This document shows positions 1 through 7,243 of a stretch of 64,000 nucleotides of DNA, one piece after another. Position 1 is the first letter of the stretch. Each line of letters starts with the position of its first letter. Below the pieces are notes generated by a model, which ran no database searches, was not told the DNA's origin, and worked only from the letters and a program-made list of their open reading frames with translations. Source of the stretch: DAOTXN01 sp034435435 (lineage in GTDB: Bacteria; Chloroflexota; Anaerolineae; S140-20); contig DAOTXN010000182.1 of assembly GCA_034435435.1 (NCBI GenBank), positions 4,727 to 68,726 on the forward strand, in the 5' to 3' direction. Both the position numbers and the translations under genes were made by a program.

Positions 1-108
1 AGGCAGCAGGCGGGTCAATAACCAGCCGACCCCCACGGCGACCCCCAGCACGATGGCCAGGGTGAGAACGATCAAGAGAAAGAAAACACCGGCGACTAGA
101 ATCCTCAT
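1..108 (-). CDS. Membrane-anchored protein, N-terminus only (cut by window edge)
   Basis: Starting at ATG 108, the minus strand reads 36 codons without a stop to the window edge. The peptide is almost entirely hydrophobic: about 25 residues of Leu, Val, Ile, Gly and Ala form one transmembrane segment or uncleaved signal anchor, ending in Trp-Leu-Leu-Thr-Arg. A GAGGTG ribosome-binding sequence lies just upstream and overlaps the stop of the glycosyltransferase gene, so the two are probably co-transcribed and translationally coupled. The family cannot be told from this fragment. Confidence 0.5.
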   Translation of the reverse strand, partial: MRILVAGVFFLLIVLTLAIVLGVAVGVGWLLTRLLP

Positions 109-117
109 CGTTGCACC

Positions 118-2073
118 TCACTCGATTTTGACAGACGTCAAGTCCAGTCTATCGCCGACCGGCGCGCCGCCGCGCACCACAGGCAGGCGATGGGCGGGAT
201 TTGCAATGTCGTACAACCCAACAGCCAGCGTGTACATCCCCGGCGGTGTTTCCAGCGGGACCAGCACACCGTAGCGGTCGATCACTGTCTCGCCGGGCGC
301 CCAAGTGGTCGTGGGGCGCAGCGTCGCGCCTGGCTCAGTGTCGGTCTGGGCGATCAGCTCCCCGCTGACGGCATACAAGTGTACGAACACCTTGTAACGC
401 TCGGTTATTGGCTCATCAGTTTGCCAGAACAGCGCCAGTTGGATGATGTCGCCGGGGGCTACGGCGTCGGTCAGCAGCGTGTAACCGTCCAGGCGAATCG
501 CTTCCCCAAAACGCACGTCCAATCGCACGGCGGGTGTGTCCGATACCTCGCCGGGCAGCGCATACACCGCCAGACGCACGTCGCCGTACCACGTCTCACC
601 GGCCTTGTAGGTGTGCGCTTCCAGCCAACTCTCGATGAAACGCTCGGGGTCGCTCTCGGCGTCGCCCCAAAAGACGGCGAACAAGCGGCGGTGTTCGGCG
701 ATGATGCGCTCCAGCTCGGCCCGGGTGATGTCCGGGTTCAGCGGGCGCTGGCGGGCCAGCGGAAAGACGTGCGTATCGTCGGGGTAATAATAGGTGAACA
801 CTTCCCATTGATTGGGCGCGTTGAGGATAATGCCGTCGCCGGGGCGGCCATTCGACGCGATGTGCTGCGCGATGGCGCGATAGTCGGCCCGGACGTATTC
901 TGGCGCAAAATACAAATTGTGCAACGAGCGAGCGGTATCGAAAAGCACAAAGGCGGCCAGGAAAAGCATCACCGCCCGGTAGCCGACCGCCGCCCCGCGC
1001 TCGCCCCACACGCCCGCGCCCCCGGCCACCCGCCAACCGCTCGCCAACCCCCGTCCCGCCAGAACCGCCAGCGGCGTCGCCGCAACCAGCAGAAACTTTT
1101 CGTAGGCCGGTTTGTACAACCCCAGGCCCAGAATCAACCCCACCGGGACAATGACCAGCAGCGCCAACATACCCCAGCGCAGCCCATAGGGCAATCCATC
1201 CCGTGGGTCATCGTCCGTCTCTACCGGCGGCAGCAGGCTGATGAACACCAGCGCGCCGACGGCGACCAGCCCACCCGTGACGACCTCGGTGGGGATGGTG
1301 CGCCCAAAACTCAGCAGTCGCCACACGTCGGCCAGCGCATCGAGCAGCGCGTAAGGCTGTTTTTCGCTGCTCCACGACGTGACCTGTCGCCAGGCCGTGG
1401 GCAGCCAGGGCAGATACAGGACGATTACCGCCGCTTGCGCCGCGATCCACGCCCACAGACGGCGGCTGGCGTCCGTTCCACGCCAGGCGAAAACCCACAC
1501 CAGGCCCACGGCCAGGTTTTGGGCCAGCCATACAAACGGAAAGGCATAGTGCGTATACAGTCCGGCCGTCGCCGCCAGCACAAACACAACCAGCGCCCAA
1601 CGCCGTCGCCTCGATGAACCCATCCCCACTATCCAATCTACCAATCCCCAGGTAGACGCCGCCGCCCACAGCGCCAACAGCGCATACATGCGGGTCTCTT
1701 GAGCATAATAGACCTGGAACGGGTTCACCGCTGTCAGCGCCGCGCCGATCAACCCCGCCGTCTCGTCGTCGAACAGCCGGCGGCCCAGCACAAAGGCCAA
1801 GCCCACCAGCGCCACGCTGCACACCGCCGACAATCCGCGCAGCGCGAGCTCGCTGTGCCCGAACAAGACCCGCCAATAGTGCAGCGCCAGGTAATAGCCG
1901 GGCGGGTGGATGTCGCCTTTGGCCCCGGCCACGATCAGGTCCAGCGAGCGCTCGGCCAGCCGGGCCGAGTTGCCCTCGTCGTTCCACAAGCTCTGCGCGT
2001 CCAGGCGGTAAAAGCGCAGCCCGGCCGCCAGGAACAGAAGGAGAATTAGCAGTAACCACGTGCGATGTTTCAT
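118..2073 (-). CDS. GT-C family glycosyltransferase (ArnT/PMT-like, GT39/GT83 type)
   Basis: A 651-residue polytopic membrane protein. After the first transmembrane helix, an Asp-Glu pair (about residues 31-32, in Leu-Trp-Asn-Asp-Glu-Gly) matches the acidic motif in the first outer loop of lipid-linked-sugar-dependent GT-C enzymes. The next roughly 370 residues carry many hydrophobic helices with short charged loops. The C-terminal 250 residues are soluble and look like a beta-rich extracytoplasmic domain. Such enzymes move a sugar from a polyprenyl-phosphate donor to a lipid, glycan or protein on the outer face. I chose ATG 2073 because the hydrophobic start follows directly; an upstream in-frame ATG at 2115 would add 14 polar residues. 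Donor and acceptor are unknown. Confidence 0.8.
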   Translation of the reverse strand: MKHRTWLLLILLLFLAAGLRFYRLDAQSLWNDEGNSARLAERSLDLIVAGAKGDIHPPGYYLALHYWRVLFGHSELALRGLSAVCSVALVGLAFVLGRRLFDDETAGLIGAALTAVNPFQVYYAQETRMYALLALWAAASTWGLVDWIVGMGSSRRRRWALVVFVLAATAGLYTHYAFPFVWLAQNLAVGLVWVFAWRGTDASRRLWAWIAAQAAVIVLYLPWLPTAWRQVTSWSSEKQPYALLDALADVWRLLSFGRTIPTEVVTGGLVAVGALVFISLLPPVETDDDPRDGLPYGLRWGMLALLVIVPVGLILGLGLYKPAYEKFLLVAATPLAVLAGRGLASGWRVAGGAGVWGERGAAVGYRAVMLFLAAFVLFDTARSLHNLYFAPEYVRADYRAIAQHIASNGRPGDGIILNAPNQWEVFTYYYPDDTHVFPLARQRPLNPDITRAELERIIAEHRRLFAVFWGDAESDPERFIESWLEAHTYKAGETWYGDVRLAVYALPGEVSDTPAVRLDVRFGEAIRLDGYTLLTDAVAPGDIIQLALFWQTDEPITERYKVFVHLYAVSGELIAQTDTEPGATLRPTTTWAPGETVIDRYGVLVPLETPPGMYTLAVGLYDIANPAHRLPVVRGGAPVGDRLDLTSVKIE

Positions 2074-2162
2074 CTCGGCGAATGGCGAGTGACGAATTGC
2101 GGCGCATTGTACCATGCGCTCACTGTCACGACAAGGCGCGGCTCGCCGTCCGTCTGAGGCTG

Positions 2163-2191
2163 TTGCACGTTGAGTCGAGTGGGTTTATACT
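2163..2191 (+). promoter_or_regulatory. Sigma70-type promoter reading into the degraded gene at 2344
   Basis: TTGCAC (2163-2168) and TATACT (2186-2191) are separated by 17 bases. They point rightward at the ribosome-binding site (AGGAGAGG near 2331) and GTG 2344 of the broken gene. The rest of the 270-base gap between 2074 and 2343 holds no recognisable gene. Confidence 0.45.
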
Positions 2192-2343
2192 GCTGGCATT
2201 ATTGGACAGGTACCGCCGTGTTCCTGAGTTGATTCTCGTCGGGTGTCAAACTAGCAAGGAGAGCCTGCCTAATTCTGTTTATGTGAGAAAACGCGCCCAA
2301 CAAGCGGTGGAATCGCCTGAAGAGAAATGAGGAGAGGTTACTG

Positions 2344-2637
2344 GTGAACGATACACCTTGTTTCAAGCGAGTGTTTCCGTTGAGATTGGCACCAGGCTGC
2401 CGATTCGCTATGCGTCATATCTGCACTGGCTAAGCCGCTTGCTTGAAAGATTCGGGCAGGACTGCACTCTTGCGGTCTGGCAGGAGGCCTATCAGGACTA
2501 TGATGATGAATTGCTGCTCCGAATCTTGAGGACAGGGTGGAACGATGTCACACAAGATGAATCAGTTGATGTGCAAGGGTTCATTGCTGAGGCGAAGCGC
2601 CTTGTTCCCGATAGCATTGCCGCCCAACAAGCCGAAA
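2344..2637 (+). pseudogene. Frameshifted and 3'-truncated remnant, possibly L-2-amino-thiazoline-4-carboxylic acid hydrolase family
   Basis: A good ribosome-binding site precedes GTG 2344, which opens a reading frame beginning Val-Asn-Asp-Thr-Pro that soon stops. The protein-like signal continues in another frame from about 2380: Arg-Tyr-Ala-Ser-Tyr, then a Leu-Leu-Glu-Arg-Phe-Gly helix, then Tyr-Asp-Asp-Glu-Leu-Leu and a Thr-Gly-Trp. This resembles the N-terminal third of ATC-hydrolase-like proteins as I remember them. The signal stops at about 2637, where the 3' end of the convergent flavin/Fe-S gene begins; beyond that the open frame is only the antisense of that gene. The gene looks dead by one frameshift plus loss of its 3' two thirds. 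The family assignment is tentative. Confidence 0.35.
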
Positions 2638-2639
2638 TC

Positions 2640-3713
2640 CTACCGCACCCGCAGCGCGCCCGTCGGGCAGCTCGCCGCGCACAGGCCACACGAGTGACAC
2701 ACGGCCTCATCCAGCCACATGCGGCGCTCAGGCTCAAGCCGCCGGGCCGCGTAGGCGCAGACGGTAACGCACCGCTGGCAGGCGTTGCACGTCGCGCTAT
2801 CGAAAGTGAAAGCCAGGGGCGCGTGAGACGCAGCCTCGCGCAGGTAGGGCAGAGCCGCGCCCCGCAAGTCGGCCAGGCGGGGTTGATCGCGCCCATCCAG
2901 CCAATGCTCCAGCCGGGCCAGCGTCTTGCCGAACCACCCCAGTCCCTGGAGCAGCGCCGCCGTGTGAACGCCCACCGCCGTTGCGCCGGCCATCACCATC
3001 TCCACCACGTCCTGCGCCCGGCCCACCCCGCCCGTACCCACCACCGGCGCATCGTGGCGCAGACAAATTTCGGCCACTGCCCGCAGCGCGATGGGCAGAA
3101 TGGCCTGACCGGAAAGCCAGGCAAAAGAACCCAGCGCCGGCCGCCCGGTTTCCACGTCTACCCGCAACGCCGGGCCAATCGAGTCAATGGCCGTGATACC
3201 GTCGGCCCCGGCCCGCAGGCAACGGTCCACTATTTCCGGCAGGTCCGGCCAGCTCGCGCTGACCTTGACCAATATGGGGATCGAGACCGCTCGCCTGGCG
3301 GCCGCGGCCATCGGCGCGGCGTCCTCCGCCCGGTAAGAGACCAGCTCCAGCATGTCGGCCCCTGCCGCGGCCAGCGGCGCGGCCAGCGCCTCCACTTCGG
3401 CCGGGGTGTGGCCCGTGCTGGCGATGAGCACCCCGCCCCGCTCGGCCAGCGCCGGCAGCTCGCGCTCGATCCACTCCTGCGCCGGCAGATCGGACCAACC
3501 CTCCGTGTTGAGCAGGCTCGCCCCCCCCGCGGTGCTAATGTGCGGCGCAGGATTGAGCGTGGCCTGGGGGCGGATGGTCTTGGTGACGACCGCCGCCGCG
3601 CCCGCAGCCCAGGCCGCCCGGATGCCCTGCGCGCTCCACGAGAGCGGCCCAGAAGCCAGGATGAGGGGATGCTTGAGCTTCACCCCACACAGATTAACCG
3701 CCAGGTCACTCAT
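2640..3713 (-). CDS. PreA-like dihydroorotate/dihydropyrimidine dehydrogenase-type flavoprotein with two C-terminal [4Fe-4S] motifs
   Basis: A 357-residue protein. Residues 1-290 form a TIM-barrel FMN domain of the dihydroorotate dehydrogenase family, with an early Gly-Pro-Leu-Ser turn, Lys45-Thr, a Lys-Val-Ser strand and a Gly-Thr-Gly-Gly-Val phosphate-binding end. Two ferredoxin motifs follow: Cys309/312/315/319 and Cys339/342/345/349. PreA, the Fe-S/FMN subunit of bacterial dihydropyrimidine dehydrogenase, has this layout. No PreT partner lies nearby, so electrons may come from ferredoxin reduced by the upstream AORs. The start overlaps the amidohydrolase stop (ATGA), making this the last gene of the long operon. 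The substrate is unknown; a pyrimidine is only one possibility. Confidence 0.75.
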   Translation of the reverse strand: MSDLAVNLCGVKLKHPLILASGPLSWSAQGIRAAWAAGAAAVVTKTIRPQATLNPAPHISTAGGASLLNTEGWSDLPAQEWIERELPALAERGGVLIASTGHTPAEVEALAAPLAAAGADMLELVSYRAEDAAPMAAAARRAVSIPILVKVSASWPDLPEIVDRCLRAGADGITAIDSIGPALRVDVETGRPALGSFAWLSGQAILPIALRAVAEICLRHDAPVVGTGGVGRAQDVVEMVMAGATAVGVHTAALLQGLGWFGKTLARLEHWLDGRDQPRLADLRGAALPYLREAASHAPLAFTFDSATCNACQRCVTVCAYAARRLEPERRMWLDEAVCHSCGLCAASCPTGALRVR

Positions 3714-5047
3714 CTTTCGCCCGCCTTCCACAGTTGTCGAGCGGCCGCGACCGCCCGCGCGCGCACCGCGTCCGGGTCCACGTTCAGCACGTTCCCGTCG
3801 CGCAGCAGCCATCTCCCGGCGCACATCACGCCGCATAGGTCGGTCGGGTTGCGCCAAAAGAGCAGTTGCTCGGCCAGGTTGTGCAGAGTCAACGGCGTGG
3901 GCAAGTCGGCGCGGATGAGCAGCAGATCGGCCTGCTGACCGGGGGCCAGCGTGCCCAGGTCTGCATAGCCCAACGCCCGCGCCCCGTTCTGCGTCGCCAT
4001 CGTCCACACGACGTCGGCGGGCATCGCGCCGGGGTCGCGCAGGCGGGCCTTGGGCAGCAGCGCCGCCGCCCGCATCACCTCGAACAAGTTGTTCACGTAA
4101 CCATCCGTGCCCAGGGCCACGTTGACCCCGGCGGCCAGCATCTCGGCCACGGGGGCAAAGCCGCCGCCCACCTCGCAATTGGAGAGCGGCTGGTGAGAAA
4201 CGTGCACGCCGCAGCGGGCCAGCGCGTCAATCTCTGCGGCGTCCACCTGCACGCACTGCGACGCCAACACGTGCGGCCCCAAAACGCCCAGGCCCTCATA
4301 ATAAAGCGCCGGGCGCACGCCCCATCTGGAGAGACAATATTCCGGCTCAAAGCTGCCTTCGGACAGGTGCATGTGGACCCGGGCCTCCCGCTCGGCAGCC
4401 AGCGCAAAGGCGCGCCGGATAAAATCGGCCGAGCAGGTAAACGTGGTGTGGAAACACATCATCCCCGAGACCAGCCCCCCCGCGGCCCGGCAGGCGTCCA
4501 TAAAGGCGGCGTTCTCGCGCAGGCCCAGTTCGCCGTTCTCTGCGCTCACCCGCTCCGTCGCTTCGAATGAGAGCCTCCCGCGCAGTCCCCAGCGGCGCAC
4601 GACCTCGGCCTCCACGGCCAGCGCGCCGGGGATGGCGTATGGAGCCTCCAGGCAGTCGTAAAAAGTGGTGACGCCAGAGCGCGCCATCTCCAGACAGGCC
4701 CACTCGGTCGCCGCCGCGATGAGATCGTGGGTCAATCGGTCTTCCACCTGCGGCCACCAGAACGCCTCCAGAAAAGGCCACCCCTGACCTGCAAAGGAAG
4801 AAATGGGGGAAACGGGGATGCTGTGGGCGAGCACGCCGTACATGTGATGGTGCGTATTGACAAAGGCCGGCGTGATGACGCAGTCGGCGGCCTCTACGAC
4901 GGCGGCAGCGGGGAAGCGGGCGCACAGCTCGGCGTGGGGGGCCGCGGCCAACACGCGGCCGGCCTCGACTGCGATCCCCCAGCCGGCTTGTGCTTGCCGG
5001 GTCGTATCGGCCCACAACATGTGACCCAAGATGAGCGTGACAGACAT
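3710..5047 (-). CDS. Amidohydrolase-superfamily deaminase/hydrolase, SsnA/TRZ-ATZ type
   Basis: A 445-residue metal-dependent hydrolase. The first metal site is His66 and His68 in Asn-Thr-His-His-His-Met. Later landmarks are His-Leu-Ser-Glu, His-Val-Ser-His, and the metal-ligand Asp of Leu-Gly-Thr-Asp-Gly. Length and motif order fit the SsnA, guanine-deaminase and chlorohydrolase branch, which removes amino or halide groups from heterocycles. SsnA proteins are often found with purine-degradation and Fe-S flavoprotein genes, which matches the PreA-like gene that overlaps this one by four bases. It lies 9 bases after the MoaD-like gene and shares its transcript. The true substrate cannot be read from the sequence. 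Confidence 0.8.
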   Translation of the reverse strand: MSVTLILGHMLWADTTRQAQAGWGIAVEAGRVLAAAPHAELCARFPAAAVVEAADCVITPAFVNTHHHMYGVLAHSIPVSPISSFAGQGWPFLEAFWWPQVEDRLTHDLIAAATEWACLEMARSGVTTFYDCLEAPYAIPGALAVEAEVVRRWGLRGRLSFEATERVSAENGELGLRENAAFMDACRAAGGLVSGMMCFHTTFTCSADFIRRAFALAAEREARVHMHLSEGSFEPEYCLSRWGVRPALYYEGLGVLGPHVLASQCVQVDAAEIDALARCGVHVSHQPLSNCEVGGGFAPVAEMLAAGVNVALGTDGYVNNLFEVMRAAALLPKARLRDPGAMPADVVWTMATQNGARALGYADLGTLAPGQQADLLLIRADLPTPLTLHNLAEQLLFWRNPTDLCGVMCAGRWLLRDGNVLNVDPDAVRARAVAAARQLWKAGER

Positions 5048-5056
5048 GGCGTTCGC

Positions 5057-5356
5057 TTATCCTCCAGAGATGGCGGGGAACAGCAGCAGCTCGTCACCGT
5101 CGGCCAGTGTGGGTTGTGTTGCGTCCGGGCGCACCAATTGCTGGTTGTGCAGGACGACCACGTGCGCCGAAATACCCCCCTGCGGGGCAAACAACATCTC
5201 GCGCAAGCGCGGGCCGCGCCGGGCGGCGACGTGTTCCAGCGCCGCGCACAGCACGGTTCCCGCCGGCAACGTGACCGTCTCCTGGGCCACGCCCGTGCGG
5301 TGGCGCAGCATGTTGTGGTAACGCACCTGAACGGCGATGGCGGCTGGTTCTACCAC
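5057..5356 (-). CDS. MoaD/ThiS-family ubiquitin-like sulfur carrier
   Basis: A 99-residue protein ending in Ile-Ser-Gly-Gly, the diglycine tail that is adenylated and thiocarboxylated in MoaD-type sulfur carriers. The preceding Asp-Gly-Asp-Glu-Leu-Leu-Leu-Phe-Pro strand is the usual MoaD/ThiS C-terminal strand. The GTG start overlaps the stop of the upstream AOR gene and follows an AGGAGG ribosome-binding site by about 8 bases, so the two are coupled. MoaD donates sulfur to the pterin dithiolene. A copy next to AOR genes, away from other moa genes, suggests a dedicated tungstopterin carrier. The N-terminal 10 residues are uncertain because internal starts exist. Confidence 0.85.
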   Translation of the reverse strand: MVEPAAIAVQVRYHNMLRHRTGVAQETVTLPAGTVLCAALEHVAARRGPRLREMLFAPQGGISAHVVVLHNQQLVRPDATQPTLADGDELLLFPAISGG

Positions 5357-7239
5357 GGGCTGGCCTCCTCTAGCCCCAGCTCGCGCAATTTCTCCACCGT
5401 CGGCCAGCCGGTGGACAGGTCCCAGCCGCGCAAGGCATAGTACTCGTCCAACATCGGCTCCAGGTCTATGACCTGGCCCCGGGCGTTGCCCGAAGGAGAC
5501 GGCTCTTGCAGGAAGCGCCGGGGGAGCGCGTCGTCGGCGCGGGTGATGCCGTGCCGGGCGTTGTAACACCGCTGCAGGTTGTAGATGCGCTCGCCGATGC
5601 GTTTTAATCGCTCCACCGGCATCTCCATCCCGGTGGCTGCTTCCAGCGCGGCGGCGACGTCGGACCAGTAGATTTCGGCCATGACAAAGGTCCCTCCCGA
5701 TTTGCACAGCCCCACCGAATCTATCACCGCGCCAAAATCCTCGCCGTCTTTGACCAGCATGGGTTTGTAACGGCTGGACAGCGGGTCGGCCAGCTCCGGG
5801 AGATACGCCTCTCCGTAACGGCGGCGCGCCTCTTCCGGGTAGCCGGTTTCGTCGATCACAGGAAAGGCTTTCAGGTGGTCCGCCCCCCGGCTGGAGGTGA
5901 CGTGCGCCAGCCCCATCGAGCGCTGGGCGCGACCGTCCTGGGCCGGTATCTCCATCCCCTTGACGTGCATGGCATACGCCTCCGCCCCCTGGCCGATGGT
6001 TGCGGCCGCCCGGCGCACCCCCTCGGCCAGCAGGTCCCCAAAACCCTGCCGGTGTGCGATCATCTGGATCAGTTTCAGGGCCGTCGCCGCGTCGCCCCAT
6101 TCCAGCGTCAGCCCGCCCGTATCTGCGGCGGTGAGAATGCCCTTTTCCCACAGCTCCATCGCAAACGAGAGGGTCCGACCGGTCGAGATGGTATCCAGGC
6201 CCAGGTCATCGCACAACTGGTTGGCGAACAAGATGCTGTCCAGGTCCGGGTTGGAAATCCCGGCCCCCAGCGCATTCAATGTCTCGTATTCCACGCTGTG
6301 CAGAGCGGCGCCGGCGTAGGGACCATCGGGGACGCAGTAGAGCTTGTCGCACGCCACGGAACAACTGTAACACGCCAGGTGGCGCACAAAGGCACGGGCC
6401 TGCAGGGCGTCGGCGTCAATCTGGTCAATCTGTTCAAAGCTGCCGAACTGAAAGTTGCGCGTCGGAAAGCGGCCCAGCGCGTTCATCAGCGCGGCAATGC
6501 CGGGTGTGCCGTGGGCGTGGACGGCCGGATAGACCGGGTTCTCGCGCAAGCGGCGGCGAAAATCTCGATTCAATTGCTGCAAGCGGTCCGGGTGGGCCAG
6601 GCGAACCGGACTGTGGCCGCGCACGGCGATCGCTTTGAGGTTTTTGGCCCCCATCACTGCGCCCAGCCCGCAGCGGGCGGCCGAGCGTTGCGAGCTGACC
6701 TGGATGCCGGCAAAGCGCACCTGGTTTTCGCCGGCCGGGCCGATGGCGGCCGTTTTGGTCTTTTCGTCCCCCGTGGCCTGCCGGATGGCCGCCTCGGTCT
6801 GGTGGGTGCCCTGGCCCCACAGGTCGCGAGCGTCGCGCAGCTCGGCCCGCTGGTCCACGATGTGCAGGTAGAGCGGGTGCGCGGCCCGGCCGGTCAGCAC
6901 GATGGCGTCCCAACCGGCAAATTTGAGCTCTGGCCCCCAAACGCCGCCGGCGTTGGCGTCGCCATAGATGCCGGTCAACGGCGATTTGGCAATCACCTCC
7001 ATCCGGCCACAAGTCGGCAGCGGTGCGCCGCACAAGGGGCCGGTGGAAAAGATGAGCAGATTGGCAGGGGACAACGGGTCAACCTCTGGCCCGACGTGCT
7101 CCCACAACAGGCGAGCGCCGAATCCGTTGCCGCCCAGAACCGTCTCGGCCAGCGTCGGGTCAACCGTGCGCGGCTCAATCAACCCACGGGTCAGGTCTAC
7201 ATACAGCCATTTTCCGGCGTAGCCTCGGTAGGGGAACAT
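5350..7239 (-). CDS. Aldehyde:ferredoxin oxidoreductase family protein (AOR 1)
   Basis: A tungsten-pterin enzyme of about 629 residues that oxidises an aldehyde to its acid and reduces ferredoxin. It opens with the family start Gly-Tyr-Ala-Gly-Lys-Trp-Leu-Tyr-Val-Asp-Leu-Thr. It has the Gly-Asp-Ala-Asn-Ala-Gly-Gly pterin-binding stretch and Cys-x2-Cys-x3-Cys (residues 290, 293 and 297) plus Cys in Gly-Leu-Cys-Lys as the [4Fe-4S] ligands. Domain order and length match AOR. I prefer ATG 7239, which has a GGAG site 9 bases upstream; ATG 7257 would overlap AOR 2 by 14 bases. Neighbours are AOR 2 upstream and MoaD downstream, overlapping. Confidence 0.92.
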   Translation of the reverse strand: MFPYRGYAGKWLYVDLTRGLIEPRTVDPTLAETVLGGNGFGARLLWEHVGPEVDPLSPANLLIFSTGPLCGAPLPTCGRMEVIAKSPLTGIYGDANAGGVWGPELKFAGWDAIVLTGRAAHPLYLHIVDQRAELRDARDLWGQGTHQTEAAIRQATGDEKTKTAAIGPAGENQVRFAGIQVSSQRSAARCGLGAVMGAKNLKAIAVRGHSPVRLAHPDRLQQLNRDFRRRLRENPVYPAVHAHGTPGIAALMNALGRFPTRNFQFGSFEQIDQIDADALQARAFVRHLACYSCSVACDKLYCVPDGPYAGAALHSVEYETLNALGAGISNPDLDSILFANQLCDDLGLDTISTGRTLSFAMELWEKGILTAADTGGLTLEWGDAATALKLIQMIAHRQGFGDLLAEGVRRAAATIGQGAEAYAMHVKGMEIPAQDGRAQRSMGLAHVTSSRGADHLKAFPVIDETGYPEEARRRYGEAYLPELADPLSSRYKPMLVKDGEDFGAVIDSVGLCKSGGTFVMAEIYWSDVAAALEAATGMEMPVERLKRIGERIYNLQRCYNARHGITRADDALPRRFLQEPSPSGNARGQVIDLEPMLDEYYALRGWDLSTGWPTVEKLRELGLEEASPW

Positions 7240-7243
7240 CCAA

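Noticed and set aside
2082..2330. Rightward 82-codon frame before the broken gene
   Set aside because: It spans the predicted promoter, has mixed composition and no family resemblance.
2358..3938. Long rightward open frame of over 500 codons
   Set aside because: Only the first 90 codons look protein-like. The rest is the antisense of the PreA-like and amidohydrolase genes, with the Arg/Pro/Gln-rich composition of a shadow frame.
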